A stretch of 64,000 nucleotides of DNA from Candidatus Phaeomarinobacter ectocarpi (GCF_000689395.1 NZ_HG966617.1:1301274-1365273), one strand, 5' to 3'. Positions 10,981 through 20,572 are shown, counted from the stretch's first letter. Notes: generated from the letters alone by a model not told the origin. Program-made: numbers and translations.

Positions 10981-12375
10981 ATGGCCTCGTCATATGATCT
11001 CGTTGTCGTCGGCACTGGCCCCGGAGGCTATGTGGCGGCAATTCGTGCTAGTCAACTGGGGATGAAGACGGCTGTTGTCGAGCGGTCTGAGCTGGGCGGC
11101 ATCTGCCTCAACTGGGGCTGTATCCCGACGAAGGCGCTGCTGCGCACATCGGAAATTTACGACCACCTGCAGCATCTCGATGATTTTGGTCTGTCTGCGG
11201 ACAATGTATCGTTCGATATCTCGAAGATCGTAAAACGCTCCCGCAAAGTGGCGGGTCAGCTTTCATCCGGCATCTCGTTCCTGATGAAGAAAAACAAGAT
11301 CGATGTCATCGTCGGAACGGCAAGGCTTGCCGGAAAAGGTAAGCTGAGCGTCGAGAATGATGGCAAAACCCAAGATGTGACAGCCAAGCACATTGTGTTG
11401 GCAACAGGTGCCCGGGCCCGGACCTTGCCGGGTCTCGAGCCTGATGGCGAGACGGTCTGGACCTATCGCGAAGCCATGGTGCCTAAGGAAATGCCGAAGA
11501 AGTTGCTGGTGATCGGCTCTGGCGCCATCGGCATCGAGTTTGCCAGTTTCTATAACACCATGGGTGCAGACGTGACCGTAGTTGAAGTCATGGATCGCAT
11601 TTTGCCTGTTGAAGATGAAGACGTTTCAGCATTTGCGCTCAAGGCCTTCAAGAAGCAGGGCATGAAGCTTGTCACCAGTGCCAAGGTTGCGGCGCTTGAT
11701 GTGAATGGCGGGGCGGCGACCGCCACACTTGAGGTAAAAGGCAAGTCCTCAAAGGAAACCTTCGATAAGGTCATTCTGGCCGTGGGCATTACCGGCAATG
11801 TGGAAGACCTTGGGCTTGAAGATCTAGGTGTAAAAGTGGACCGTGGCCATGTGGTCGTGGACGGCTATGGACGCACAGGGATTGATGGCATTTATGCCAT
11901 TGGCGATCTCACCGGGCCGCCTTGGCTGGCCCACAAGGCTAGTCATGAGGGCATCTCTTGCGTTGAAATGATTGCCGGTCTCAAGGACGTACACCCGTTG
12001 GATACCTCCAACATTCCTGGTTGCACATATTGCCGCCCCCAAGTGGCGTCCGTCGGGATGACCGAAGCCAAGGCCAAGGAAGCAGGCTATGAGGTGCGCG
12101 TCGGGACGTTCCCTTTCCAGGGCAATGGCAAGGCCATCGCTCTTGGGGAGCCTGACGGGTTCATCAAAACGGTTTTCGAGAAGAAGACCGGTGAGCTACT
12201 GGGTGCCCACATGATCGGTCCGGAAGTAACCGAGCTTATTCAGGGATACACTGTGGCTCGCCAGCTTGAAACGACGGAGGCTGAATTGATGCAGGCAGTC
12301 TTCCCGCATCCGACTCTTTCTGAGGCGATGCATGAGAGTGTGCTGGACGCGTTTGGCCGCGTTCTGCACATCTGA
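10981..12375 (+). CDS. lpdA: Dihydrolipoyl dehydrogenase (E3)
   Basis: A 464-residue flavoprotein that reoxidises dihydrolipoamide with NAD. It shows the FAD-binding GTGPGGYVAAIRASQLG, the redox disulfide GGICLNWGCIPTKALL, the NAD-binding GSGAIGIEFASFY, the second FAD motif GIYAIGDLTG, and the C-terminal active-site HPTLSEAMHE. Length is normal. It lies 14 bases after the cupin gene and closes the pdhABC-lpd unit; the cognate lipoyl synthase gene is further downstream, beyond an inserted block. Confidence 0.97.
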   Translation: MASSYDLVVVGTGPGGYVAAIRASQLGMKTAVVERSELGGICLNWGCIPTKALLRTSEIYDHLQHLDDFGLSADNVSFDISKIVKRSRKVAGQLSSGISFLMKKNKIDVIVGTARLAGKGKLSVENDGKTQDVTAKHIVLATGARARTLPGLEPDGETVWTYREAMVPKEMPKKLLVIGSGAIGIEFASFYNTMGADVTVVEVMDRILPVEDEDVSAFALKAFKKQGMKLVTSAKVAALDVNGGAATATLEVKGKSSKETFDKVILAVGITGNVEDLGLEDLGVKVDRGHVVVDGYGRTGIDGIYAIGDLTGPPWLAHKASHEGISCVEMIAGLKDVHPLDTSNIPGCTYCRPQVASVGMTEAKAKEAGYEVRVGTFPFQGNGKAIALGEPDGFIKTVFEKKTGELLGAHMIGPEVTELIQGYTVARQLETTEAELMQAVFPHPTLSEAMHESVLDAFGRVLHI

Positions 12376-12552
12376 TCCGTCAATCTGACAGAACTCATTT
12401 TTCCGCAATTTTCTGTGGTTCTTCTTCCTTATTGACGGGGCGTCATTTTGGCGCACTTACAATTCAGTAAGTGGCAGGGCAGATAGAGCGCCCAAGCATT
12501 AACCCTGTTGGCTGGTGGGTTAAATAGATTTGAAATCAAGGCATTAGTGTAA
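12376..12552. other. Intergenic region with several inverted repeats, between lpd and a PAS gene
   Basis: 177 bases without a gene. I see CCGTCAAT (12377-12384) pairing with ATTGACGG (12431-12438); CACTTAC (12454-12460) with GTAAGTG (12467-12473) around a six-base loop; and TTAACCC (12499-12505) with GGGTTAA (12517-12523) around eleven bases. None is followed by a clear run of T, so they are not typical terminators. They could be leader structure or operators for the PAS_5 gene. Confidence 0.5.
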
Positions 12553-13035
12553 ATGAGTTCCGATACTTCCGTCGCTGACATCAATTGGGGTGTCCACGAG
12601 ATACAATCAGTAGAGCACCCAAAAAACCAGCAACTACTGGCCAGGTATGAAGCCAATCGCCCGGATGGCGGTTTGCCAAACCGTGCGAGCTTTGACCTCG
12701 TTGATCTCAAAGACATCGCGCCGGGATTGTTGATCGTTGAACAAGTACCCGAAGATGAAGGCTTGATCCGCTATCGCCTTATTGGTAGCGAGATTGAAGA
12801 GCGCACCAAGGTGGCATTCACCGGCAAATCTCCGGAAATTTTTGGCCAGGCGATGTCGGAAGACCTGCGGTCGATCTACCGCCGAATTTTCGCAGATCAC
12901 CGCCCCGTAATGTTACGGGGCAATGTGCTTGGTTTGGGGATCGAGCATGTCGACTATGAAATGCTTTTCCTCCCAGTCATGTCGCGCGATGACACACGCG
13001 TCGACGCGATTTGCGGCATGTTCGCGTTCAATTAG
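12553..13035 (+). CDS. PAS_5-domain protein (first of two paralogues)
   Basis: A 160-residue protein made up almost wholly of one PAS-like domain of the alphaproteobacterial PAS_5 (DUF1457) type. Conserved segments are RASFDLVDLKDIAPGLLIVE, IRYRLIGSEIEERTKVAFTG and the closing CGMFAFN. No output domain is visible, so a small sensor or partner protein is the likely role (inference). A paralogue with the same layout lies at 14967-15437, on the other side of terC and a dioxygenase gene. Confidence 0.8.
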   Translation: MSSDTSVADINWGVHEIQSVEHPKNQQLLARYEANRPDGGLPNRASFDLVDLKDIAPGLLIVEQVPEDEGLIRYRLIGSEIEERTKVAFTGKSPEIFGQAMSEDLRSIYRRIFADHRPVMLRGNVLGLGIEHVDYEMLFLPVMSRDDTRVDAICGMFAFN

Positions 13036-13126
13036 GCACATGATCCATAGGGTCTTTGCGGACATCAGTGTGTCCCGCTAGGGTTGCTGCGATTGTTCCT
13101 CGCAACATGATCCGGCGGTCACCCCC

Positions 13127-13858
13127 ATGATAGAACTTCTTGCCTCGCCCGCTGCCTGGGCCAGCCTCGCAACGCTGGCCATACTCGAAATAGTATTGGG
13201 CATCGACAACTTGGTGTTCATTTCAATTTTGGCAGATCGATTGCCCCAGGATCAGCGTCAATTGGCTCGGCGCGTGGGGTTGGGTGCAGCGCTTGGGACA
13301 CGAATATTGTTGCTCTTCTCAATCGTGTGGGTCATGCAACTCACCGAGCCATTGTTCACGGTGCTGGATCATGCCGTATCAATCCGGGATATCATCCTTC
13401 TCGGAGGCGGGGGCTTCCTCATTGCCAAGGGCACCATGGAAATTCACCATGCCGTGGAAGGCGATGGACCTGCTGAAGCCAAAGTAGCGCAAGCGAGTTT
13501 TGCCTATGTCATCACCCAGATTGCCATTCTGGATATTGTGTTTTCGCTCGACAGCGTGATCACGGCTGTTGGTATGGCCAACGACATCGAGATCATGGTT
13601 GCCGCGGTCATGATTGCCATCGGTGTGATGCTCTTTGCAGCTGACGCTGTTGGTGCGTTCGTGTCCCGGCATCCAACAGTGAAGATGCTCGCATTGTCTT
13701 TCTTGTTGCTTATCGGCATGGCGCTGGTCGCGGATGGCTTGCAGTTCCACATTCCCAAGGGATACCTGTATTTCGCCGTCGCTTTCGCAGTTGGCGTTGA
13801 AAGCCTCAATCTGATGCGTGTGGCGCGAAAGAAGAAGCGAGCGGCCGCGGCTGCGTAG
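13127..13858 (+). CDS. TerC-family integral membrane protein
   Basis: A 243-residue membrane protein with about seven helices. The hallmark LEIVLGIDNLVFISILADRLP lies near the N-terminus, matched by a second Asp-containing repeat ILDIVFSLDSVITAVGMAN; the acidic residues in the membrane are thought to handle metal ions. TerC/Alx relatives take part in manganese export or tellurite resistance. I looked for a yybP-ykoY-type leader in the 91 bases upstream and found only a small hairpin (GGACA/TGTCC around 13060-13074), so no riboswitch is called. The C-terminus is a basic KKKRAAAAA tail. Confidence 0.9.
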   Translation: MIELLASPAAWASLATLAILEIVLGIDNLVFISILADRLPQDQRQLARRVGLGAALGTRILLLFSIVWVMQLTEPLFTVLDHAVSIRDIILLGGGGFLIAKGTMEIHHAVEGDGPAEAKVAQASFAYVITQIAILDIVFSLDSVITAVGMANDIEIMVAAVMIAIGVMLFAADAVGAFVSRHPTVKMLALSFLLLIGMALVADGLQFHIPKGYLYFAVAFAVGVESLNLMRVARKKKRAAAAA

Positions 13859-13946
13859 CGGGGGCGGGGCGATTTCAGGTTCTTGAGAATTACGCAAGCC
13901 ACGCTAGTCTTCCCTCTGTGGCCATATGCGTTGGGAGGACGTTTTC

Positions 13947-14894
13947 ATGAGTCTGGGATCATTCACATCAGCCGATTGCCGATTTACCGATAGGGACATC
14001 GCAAATTGGAATCGCGATGGAGCGGTCCTGATCGAGAATTTCTTCACACCTGAAGAGCTTGCGCCGGTCTTGAAAGACTTTGAGGTTCTGTACGGGGACA
14101 AGGCGCCTGGTGCCCAGAGTTCAGCTCGGGACAACAAGAAGAGTGGTTCAATCGGTCAGTTTGAGGTGGAGCAGTTCGCCCATTTCGACGACATGCCGTT
14201 CAACTGCTCGCCTGCTTTGAACCTGCTGGGCATGCATCCTGCCCTTGCTGAACTTGCTCGCGCCGCTTTGCAGGCCGAGGACGTGCATCTTTACCAAAGC
14301 CATAGCTGGGCCAAATTCACCGGCGGTGCTGACTATGATCAGACATTTCACTGTGACTTTAAAAACCACACTTTGATCGCACCATCCGATGACGTGCGGG
14401 AGCGGACGATCAACATCATGATCTACGCCACGGATGTAACCAATGAACACGGTGCAATTCACTACGTGACGCAGCCGGACGGCGACACAGTCATGAACGG
14501 TCGCCGCCCGCAATTCCCCGACGACACCGAGCAGGCAAAGTTGAAGCCATTGGAAAAGTCTGGGGCAGCACCGGCAGGGTCAATCTTCGCCTACGGTATT
14601 GATGTGTTTCATCGCGGTACCAACCTGACATTGCCGGGTGCACGGCGGTACACACTCACAGCAAGCTTTAAACGAGCGGGAAATGAGTTGATTGGCTGGT
14701 CGGCCTGGCCGTACCACTTCATGAAGCCGTGGGAGACCATTTTTGCCCACGCAACACCGGAACAGCTCGCTTTGATTGGCATCCCACTTCCCGGCCATGC
14801 CTACTGGACGCAGCGGACGCTTGCGCGCACCAAGGAGAGGTATCCAGACTGGAACGCAGATCCGTATGCCGGCGCGCTTAGGGCGGCAGAATAG
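13947..14894 (+). CDS. Phytanoyl-CoA dioxygenase (PhyH) family protein
   Basis: A 315-residue Fe(II)/2-oxoglutarate-dependent oxygenase of the PhyH family. The iron ligands can be placed as H-x-D in QTFHCDFKNHT and a distal His in GIDVFHRGTNLT, followed by an Arg (GARRYT) that would bind 2-oxoglutarate. Substrates in this family range from phytanoyl-CoA to ectoine and small metabolites, so the substrate is unknown. ATG 13947 is preferred because GGGAGG at 13933-13938 lies eight bases upstream. It follows terC by 88 bases and is followed by the second PAS_5 gene. Confidence 0.88.
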   Translation: MSLGSFTSADCRFTDRDIANWNRDGAVLIENFFTPEELAPVLKDFEVLYGDKAPGAQSSARDNKKSGSIGQFEVEQFAHFDDMPFNCSPALNLLGMHPALAELARAALQAEDVHLYQSHSWAKFTGGADYDQTFHCDFKNHTLIAPSDDVRERTINIMIYATDVTNEHGAIHYVTQPDGDTVMNGRRPQFPDDTEQAKLKPLEKSGAAPAGSIFAYGIDVFHRGTNLTLPGARRYTLTASFKRAGNELIGWSAWPYHFMKPWETIFAHATPEQLALIGIPLPGHAYWTQRTLARTKERYPDWNADPYAGALRAAE

Positions 14895-14966
14895 ATCTCA
14901 CTCAACCAATAGAACGCATACGGTGCATTTGCCAATTGGTAACCGGAATAGTGCAATAAAATCTGT

Positions 14967-15437
14967 ATGTTGCAGAAAAAGCAGGAAACGCTGGGGTATT
15001 CCTCCGGGCCCGTGGATGCACCGTCTCATGCGAGCAATCAGGCATTGCTTGAATATTGGGAAAACGGGCGATCTGCAGGGGCGCCGCTCATGCGTGCTGA
15101 CTTCGACCCTTTGCATCTACCAAAGCTTTTGCCTGGCATATTTCTGACCGAACCTGCCGGTGAGGATTTTCGTTTTCGGCTGGTCGGGAGCCATGTTGAA
15201 GACCGCATGCAGCGCAAATTGACGGGGAAGACGCTCTCGGAAGTTTTTGGTCCAGAGCTTGGCCGCGAGACTGCCCAGATCTATCGCGGTGTTGCAGGAG
15301 GCTGTACGCCGCTCACGCTGCGGGGTCACTACGTAGGTGACAATCTGGAGCACATCGATTTTGAAGTGCTACATCTGGCAATTCAGTTCGAAGACGGCCA
15401 GCGTGGTGTCATCGGCGGCCAGTTTGCCTTCGACTAG
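14967..15437 (+). CDS. PAS_5-domain protein (second of two paralogues)
   Basis: A 156-residue single-domain PAS_5 (DUF1457) protein. It aligns along its length with the 12553-13035 product: RADFDPLHLPKLLPGIFLTE, FRFRLVGSHVEDRMQRKLTG, TLRGHYVGDNLEHIDFEVL and the ending GGQFAFD match equivalents there. No kinase, cyclase or DNA-binding domain follows. The pair flanks terC and the PhyH gene, so this reads as one inserted or expanded block between lpd and lipA. Function unknown. Confidence 0.8.
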   Translation: MLQKKQETLGYSSGPVDAPSHASNQALLEYWENGRSAGAPLMRADFDPLHLPKLLPGIFLTEPAGEDFRFRLVGSHVEDRMQRKLTGKTLSEVFGPELGRETAQIYRGVAGGCTPLTLRGHYVGDNLEHIDFEVLHLAIQFEDGQRGVIGGQFAFD

Positions 15438-15564
15438 GTTGCCGCAACTGCCTGCGCATATGTGTCACGGCTGGAGCTCCACCGGTGAAATCCACCACCC
15501 AGCTGCTATATGGTAGTCTATCGGTAGCCTGAAAACGCCCAGCGATGGAATCGGCGATACGCCC

Positions 15565-16521
15565 ATGGTCACAGTTCTAAATACGGTTTCTGGTCAGCGC
15601 CCGCGGCACCCTGAAAAGGAAAATCGCCCGGACACACCTATTCTGCGTAAGCCAGAGTGGATTCGTGTGAAGGCGCCAATTTCCAAGGGCTACGCCGCCA
15701 CGCGCAAAATCGTCAAAGAGCATAACCTCACGACCGTATGTGAAGAAGCTGCCTGCCCCAACATCGGTGAATGCTGGGACCAGCGGCACGCCACCATGAT
15801 GATCATGGGCGATACGTGCACGCGGGCATGCGCCTTTTGCAATGTGAAGACCGGGCTCCCTGGGGCACTTGATGAAGATGAACCAATGAATGTTGGTTCG
15901 GCTGTCGCCAAACTCGACCTTGCGCATGTTGTGATAACGAGCGTCGATCGTGATGACCTGGCCGATGGGGGAGCGGATCACTTTTCCAAAGTCATTCGTT
16001 CCATCCGCCAGCAGGCACCCAACACAACAATAGAAATTTTGACGCCTGACTTTCTGCGCAAGGATGGCGCATTGGAGACCGTGATTGAAGCAAGGCCTGA
16101 TGTCTTCAATCACAATCTTGAAACCGTGCCATCGCTTTACCTCAGGGTGCGGCCCGGCGCGCGGTACTACCATTCAATGCGTCTGCTCGAACGGGCCAAA
16201 GAGCTGGACCCGACGGTTTTCACCAAATCCGGCATCATGGTGGGACTGGGCGAAGAGCGCGACGAAGTCTTGCAACTGATGGATGACTTGCGGTCTGCGG
16301 GCGTCGATTTTCTGACCATCGGGCAATACCTGCAGCCAACACGTAAGCATCACCCGGTTGCCCGTTTTGTTACGCCGGATGAATTCGCAGCCTATGAGCG
16401 GGTTGCTCGCGCCAAAGGTTTTCTGCTGGTGTCCGCAACACCACTGACCCGATCAAGCTACCATGCTGACAAAGATTTCGCCGCCCTCAAAGAGGCAAGA
16501 GCGCGTCAGGTGAGTGCCTGA
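15565..16521 (+). CDS. lipA: Lipoyl synthase
   Basis: A 318-residue radical SAM enzyme that inserts two sulfurs into protein-bound octanoyl groups, making the lipoyl cofactor used by the PDH subunits encoded upstream. Two iron-sulfur clusters are visible: the auxiliary cluster [13 protein letters not shown] (C-x4-C-x5-C) and the radical SAM cluster [13 protein letters not shown] (C-x3-C-x2-C). The family-typical RSSYHAD motif, carrying the conserved Ser ligand, is near the C-terminus. The TGA stop overlaps the ATG of the next gene. Confidence 0.98.
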   Translation: MVTVLNTVSGQRPRHPEKENRPDTPILRKPEWIRVKAPISKGYAATRKIVKEHNLTTVCEEAACPNIGECWDQRHATMMIMGDTCTRACAFCNVKTGLPGALDEDEPMNVGSAVAKLDLAHVVITSVDRDDLADGGADHFSKVIRSIRQQAPNTTIEILTPDFLRKDGALETVIEARPDVFNHNLETVPSLYLRVRPGARYYHSMRLLERAKELDPTVFTKSGIMVGLGEERDEVLQLMDDLRSAGVDFLTIGQYLQPTRKHHPVARFVTPDEFAAYERVARAKGFLLVSATPLTRSSYHADKDFAALKEARARQVSA

Positions 16522-17033
16522 TGCCGGTTCATGACGAACAGCGCATTGTGCCGTTTTCGCCCGAACAGATGTTTGCGATGGTCGCGGACGTAGCCCGATA
16601 TCCCGAATTCTTGCCGTGGTGCGCCGGCGCCCGCATCCGTACGCGCGAGCGCATTGATGGCGTGGACCGGATGACTGCTGATCTTATCGTCGCATACAAG
16701 GTTTTTCGCGAGCGCTTCACCAGTCGCGTGACGTTGAATGACGAGGAAGGTTTGATCGAGGTGGAATACCTTGATGGGCCTTTCACTCACCTGATCAACC
16801 GTTGGACATTTAGTCCTTATACAGATGATGTGGTGGCAAACGGAACAAAAGTCGGGTTCTTTGTCGACTTTGCTTTCAAGAGCAAGACACTGCAAAAGAT
16901 CATAGAAAGCCGGTTCGCAGATGCTGTAGTCAAAATGGGCGATGCCTTTGAAGCGCGAGCTCATGACATCTACGCACCAGCTTCAGTTCAGGAAACGCCA
17001 GCTCCTCAACCGGAACCGGTGACAGGCGGCTAG
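16521..17033 (+). CDS. RatA/COQ10-like START-fold protein
   Basis: A 170-residue START/polyketide-cyclase-fold protein of the RatA / COQ10 family. VPFSPEQMFAMVADVARYP, the FLPWCAGARI segment and DFAFKSKTLQKI are typical. COQ10 homologues bind ubiquinone and help respiration; E. coli RatA has been described as affecting ribosome association. Its place after lipA with a TGATG overlap is standard in alphaproteobacteria and implies translational coupling. The last ~18 residues are Pro/Glu-rich and look disordered. Which of the two roles applies is not decided by sequence. Confidence 0.9.
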   Translation: MPVHDEQRIVPFSPEQMFAMVADVARYPEFLPWCAGARIRTRERIDGVDRMTADLIVAYKVFRERFTSRVTLNDEEGLIEVEYLDGPFTHLINRWTFSPYTDDVVANGTKVGFFVDFAFKSKTLQKIIESRFADAVVKMGDAFEARAHDIYAPASVQETPAPQPEPVTGG

Positions 17034-17035
17034 TC

Positions 17036-17533
17036 CTATTCGGCAATGCGTTCCAGAAGCATATTGAGCGCAACTTCCATAGCCTTCATGCGGACTTCGG
17101 TGCGGCCAATGTCTCCAAATCGATGACTGTCATGCATGATGCGTCCATCGCGTCTGGCGCTGGCAAAGTGTACGAGACCCACAGGCTTCATGGGTGTGCC
17201 ACCACCAGGGCCAGCAACACCCGTAATTGAAACCGATACATCTGCCCGAGAGTGAGAAATTGCACCTTCGGCCATTGCTCGAGCGACGGGTTCGCTGACG
17301 GCACCGAAGTCGGCAATCATGTCTCCGGGAACACCAAGCAAACCCCGTTTAGCCTCGTTGGAATAGGTGACAAATCCGGCATCTACCACGGCGGATGACC
17401 CGGCAATATCTGTCAGGCACGCAGCAACCAGACCGCCCGTGCAGGATTCGGCCGTTGCCACCATGAGGTGTTTAGCCTGAGCATCCGACAAAACGAGTTG
17501 CGCCAGTTTGCTGATGGGTCCGGGGAAAATAAT
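17036..17533 (-). CDS. CinA-family nicotinamide-nucleotide amidohydrolase (probable ATT start)
   Basis: A stand-alone CinA C-terminal domain, which in relatives deamidates NMN in pyridine nucleotide recycling. Motifs: [23 protein letters not shown]-type N-terminus, [15 protein letters not shown], and [13 protein letters not shown]-like [12 protein letters not shown]. The first standard start, TTG 17491, would begin only ten codons before ATAESCTGG. In the same frame upstream lies [19 protein letters not shown], which resembles the MFP..I..LA start of family members. The frame is closed just above by the in-frame pgpA stop, and GAGAGGA (17539-17545) sits five bases before ATT 17533. I therefore infer an ATT start at 17533 or 17530. 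Confidence 0.85.
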   Translation of the reverse strand: MIFPGPISKLAQLVLSDAQAKHLMVATAESCTGGLVAACLTDIAGSSAVVDAGFVTYSNEAKRGLLGVPGDMIADFGAVSEPVARAMAEGAISHSRADVSVSITGVAGPGGGTPMKPVGLVHFASARRDGRIMHDSHRFGDIGRTEVRMKAMEVALNMLLERIAE

Positions 17534-17548
17534 CTTTGTCCTCTCGGC

Positions 17549-18049
17549 TCAAGCGGTAAAGAAAGCAATGCCTGCTATCCAGGCGGCCATGATTGCATAG
17601 ATCGCAGCCACGAGGTCATCAACCATGACACCCATTTCACCTGCCACTCGCTTTTCCAGACCTTTGATCGGCCAGGGCTTCCAGATGTCGAACAATCTGA
17701 AAAAGGCAAATCCGAGCATGTAGAAAATCGGGTTCGGGGGGAGGGCGGCCATCACCAGCCACATGGCGGCGACCTCATCTATCACGACCTCGCTGGGGTC
17801 ATGATTGTCTGAAGCCGCGATGTATTTTTCCGTCGCCCAAAGTCCGATCAGGAATGCAGCAATGGCGGCAATCGACAGAACCACTGGTCCGCCAAGAATG
17901 GCGAAAGGGAGGGCGGCAAACATCGCCGCAAGGGAGCCCCAGGTGCCGGGTGCTGGACGCAGCAACCCGGATCCACCGAATGTAGCGACCACGACGACTG
18001 GGTCGGTAAATCTAAGGCCTTTCGGCAATGGTGTCAGAAACCGGCTCAT
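17549..18049 (-). CDS. pgpA: Phosphatidylglycerophosphatase A
   Basis: A 166-residue membrane enzyme that removes phosphate from phosphatidylglycerophosphate to give phosphatidylglycerol. The N-terminal FGGSGLLRPAPGTWGSL matches the PgpA signature (G-L-x-P-APGTxGS), and DPSEVVIDEVAAMW carries the acidic residues needed for Mg-dependent catalysis, followed by FRLFDIWKPWPI. Three to four hydrophobic helices are visible. Its ATG overlaps the ispDF stop (ATGA), and its stop is six codons above the proposed cinA start, so the three genes form one minus-strand unit. Confidence 0.95.
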   Translation of the reverse strand: MSRFLTPLPKGLRFTDPVVVVATFGGSGLLRPAPGTWGSLAAMFAALPFAILGGPVVLSIAAIAAFLIGLWATEKYIAASDNHDPSEVVIDEVAAMWLVMAALPPNPIFYMLGFAFFRLFDIWKPWPIKGLEKRVAGEMGVMVDDLVAAIYAIMAAWIAGIAFFTA

Positions 18050-19242
18050 AGCTCTGCCGTGAGGGGCAGTCGCACGGTAGCAACGGCTTGTGCTGCTATG
18101 CCTTCGCGCCGTCCGGTAAACCCGAGCGCCTCGGTGGTTGTCGCTTTCACAGATACTCTGTCTTCAGCAATGGAGAGAATTTCAGCAACCCGTTTGCGCA
18201 TTGCTGGACGATGCGGCCCAACCTTGGGGCGCTCGCATATGATGGTGATGTCTGCGCTTGCAATCACACCGCCTCGCTCTGCGACAAGAGACGCAGCATG
18301 CGCCAGAAATTTCCAGGACGCGGCGCCCCTCCACTGTGGATCGCTGGGAGGAAAATGCTCGCCTATATCGCCGGCTCCAATGGAGCCCAAAATGGCATCT
18401 GTAAGAGCGTGAAGGCCGACATCAGCATCCGAGTGACCAACCGTGTCGCAATCGTGGGGTACGGGAATGCCGCACAGCATGATTTCGCTTGCAGTTCCCG
18501 GCGCATCAAACTTGTGCACATCAAAGCCTGAACCCGTTCGAACATCTCCAAGGCGCGCGGCAATCAATCCATCGGCGCGCATCAGGTCGTCCTGTGTGGT
18601 GATTTTCAAATTGTCCTCCGCGCCGTCGACCAGCCCTATGGCCATCTTCGCATGTTCAGCAACCGCAGCATCATCGGTGAGGGCGTCTCCGGCGACAGCG
18701 CGATGAGCCGCCAGAATGTTATTGTATCTGAAGCCCTGTGGTGTCTGCGCGCGGGCGAGGCCGGTTCGGTCGACCGTCTCACCCACCAGTCCATCAGCTA
18801 CACGTTTGAGGGTATCGGTAACGGCGACGCACGGTAGAGCGGCGGCATGTTTATCAAGCGCGTCTATGACCCTGGTTATCAGGCCGGCGCTTGCAAGCGG
18901 CCGGGCGCCATCCTGGATCAGCACCTTGGAGGGCGAAAGAGCCTCGAGTGCCTCCAGTCCAAAGCGAACGGAGTCTTGTCTTTCCGCTCCACCATGTGTG
19001 GGGGGGAGAAGCTTTTCCCCAGCGCCTGATGCCTGTGCCGCTGCGTCATACAACTCCCGATCATCAGGGTGAATGGCGGTTACAACGTGAGTTACATCAG
19101 GATGTTTGAGGAACGCGCGCAGTGTGTGGCTGAGGACCGGAGCGCCGCGCAGCTGGGCATATTGCTTGGGCAGCTCGCCCCCAAATCGGTGGCCACGTCC
19201 GGCAGCAACAATCAGCACGGCGGTGGAAGCAGGTGCGGTCAT
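18046..19242 (-). CDS. ispDF: Bifunctional MEP pathway enzyme IspDF
   Basis: A 398-residue fusion of two non-mevalonate isoprenoid enzymes. Residues ~1-225 are IspD (CTP: MEP cytidylyltransferase: VAAGRGHRFGGELPKQYAQL, then VLIQDGARPL). Residues ~235-398 are IspF (MECDP synthase: GSGFDVHKFD with the Zn ligands, GHSDADVGLHALTDAILG, then EHFPPSDPQW). The fused form is typical of alphaproteobacteria. It is divergent from dusB with a 241-base spacer that must hold both promoters; I could not resolve clear boxes in it. Confidence 0.97.
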   Translation of the reverse strand: MTAPASTAVLIVAAGRGHRFGGELPKQYAQLRGAPVLSHTLRAFLKHPDVTHVVTAIHPDDRELYDAAAQASGAGEKLLPPTHGGAERQDSVRFGLEALEALSPSKVLIQDGARPLASAGLITRVIDALDKHAAALPCVAVTDTLKRVADGLVGETVDRTGLARAQTPQGFRYNNILAAHRAVAGDALTDDAAVAEHAKMAIGLVDGAEDNLKITTQDDLMRADGLIAARLGDVRTGSGFDVHKFDAPGTASEIMLCGIPVPHDCDTVGHSDADVGLHALTDAILGSIGAGDIGEHFPPSDPQWRGAASWKFLAHAASLVAERGGVIASADITIICERPKVGPHRPAMRKRVAEILSIAEDRVSVKATTTEALGFTGRREGIAAQAVATVRLPLTAEL

Positions 19243-19483
19243 GGACTAGAGGCCTTGCGGGCAAACAGACAGGAATCGGCGCATTAACGCCGGAATTGAG
19301 GCTGCAAGCTAGCCGCAGCGAGGCGCCAATGCCAAACATTCCGGCCATTCACATGATTTATCGCAATCGCATTGATTGCCCCAAATCCGGAGATAGCGGC
19401 AATCACCGGCATTTTGCTTCCGGACAGCCCTTGTCGGCACTGGGTGTTGGGTATAGTTTGATCAACAAATAGGCAGTTACCAT

Positions 19484-20572
19484 ATGTGCTCATCTACTAA
19501 GCAACCAGATCGGTCGGGCCCGCAAAAACTGGCGCTTTCAAAGCGTCCGGCACTGCACGTCGTGCGCGGCAAGACGGACATTGCTGTCGATCCCGTTTTC
19601 CTTGCACCGATGTCCGGCATTACTGATCTCCCCTTCCGCCGCACAGTGCGAGGGCTTGGGGCCGGGCTGGTGGTGTCGGAAATGATCGCCTGCGAAGACC
19701 TTGTAAACGAAAAAGAAGAAGTGATGCTTCGCGCACGTCGCGAGGCAGCTGAAGAGCCCATGGCGGTTCAACTGGCCGGACGCGAGCCGCATTGGATGGC
19801 GGAAGCCGCCAAAATTGCGGAAGGGTCAGGGGCTCGCATCATCGACATCAATATGGGCTGTCCCGCCAAGAAAGTTGTTGGCGGCCTGTCCGGCTCGGCC
19901 CTTATGCGCGACCTTGACCATGCTCTCACACTGATTGATGCCACCCTTACGGCAGTGAGTGTCCCGGTAACGCTGAAAATGCGGACCGGCTGGGACATGG
20001 ATTGCCGGAACGCGACAGAACTGGCTGCACGTGCTGAGTCCGCTGGCGTGGCGCTCATTACTGTGCACGGGCGCACACGCAACCAGTTTTACACGGGCCA
20101 TGCAGACTGGGCTTTTGTCCGCGAAGTCAAAAACGCGGTCGATGTTCCCGTCATTGTGAACGGTGATATCTGCACAATTGAAGATGCCCAAAATGCGCTC
20201 TCACAGTCTGGGGCTGACGGCGTGATGGTTGGGCGAGGTGCCCAGGGCGCACCATGGCGGCTTGCACAAATCCAGGCATCACTAGACGGCAGCATCGTCC
20301 CAGATGATCCGGGTACGGATGAGCGACTGGAAATTATTCTCGCACATTATGAAGCCATGCTGGAGCATTACGGTGAGCCACTGGGGGTGCGTTGCGCTCG
20401 CAAGCACCTGGCCTGGTATGTCGAGGATCATGAGCGCTGCAAGGGCATTAGTCTGCGCGCTGCCAAATCAGACATGTGCCGCATGTCGGACCCTTCGGAT
20501 GTCCGAAAAGCACTCACATCGGTTTTCAATGACGACGCGACCGAGATCGCGATGCAAGGGCAAGTCGCATAA
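19484..20572 (+). CDS. dusB: tRNA-dihydrouridine synthase DusB-type
   Basis: A 362-residue FMN-dependent enzyme that reduces uridine to dihydrouridine in the tRNA D-loop. The TIM-barrel start [15 protein letters not shown], the catalytic Cys in [13 protein letters not shown], the [10 protein letters not shown] and [14 protein letters not shown] segments and [15 protein letters not shown] are classic. It lies directly before ntrBC, as the dusB/nifR3 gene does in many alphaproteobacteria. The stop TAA overlaps the ATG of ntrB (TAATG), implying coupling. Confidence 0.96.
   Translation: MCSSTKQPDRSGPQKLALSKRPALHVVRGKTDIAVDPVFLAPMSGITDLPFRRTVRGLGAGLVVSEMIACEDLVNEKEEVMLRARREAAEEPMAVQLAGREPHWMAEAAKIAEGSGARIIDINMGCPAKKVVGGLSGSALMRDLDHALTLIDATLTAVSVPVTLKMRTGWDMDCRNATELAARAESAGVALITVHGRTRNQFYTGHADWAFVREVKNAVDVPVIVNGDICTIEDAQNALSQSGADGVMVGRGAQGAPWRLAQIQASLDGSIVPDDPGTDERLEIILAHYEAMLEHYGEPLGVRCARKHLAWYVEDHERCKGISLRAAKSDMCRMSDPSDVRKALTSVFNDDATEIAMQGQVA

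Noticed and set aside
13036-13126. yybP-ykoY manganese riboswitch before terC
   Set aside because: Expected conserved segments are missing; only a small GGACA/TGTCC hairpin is present.
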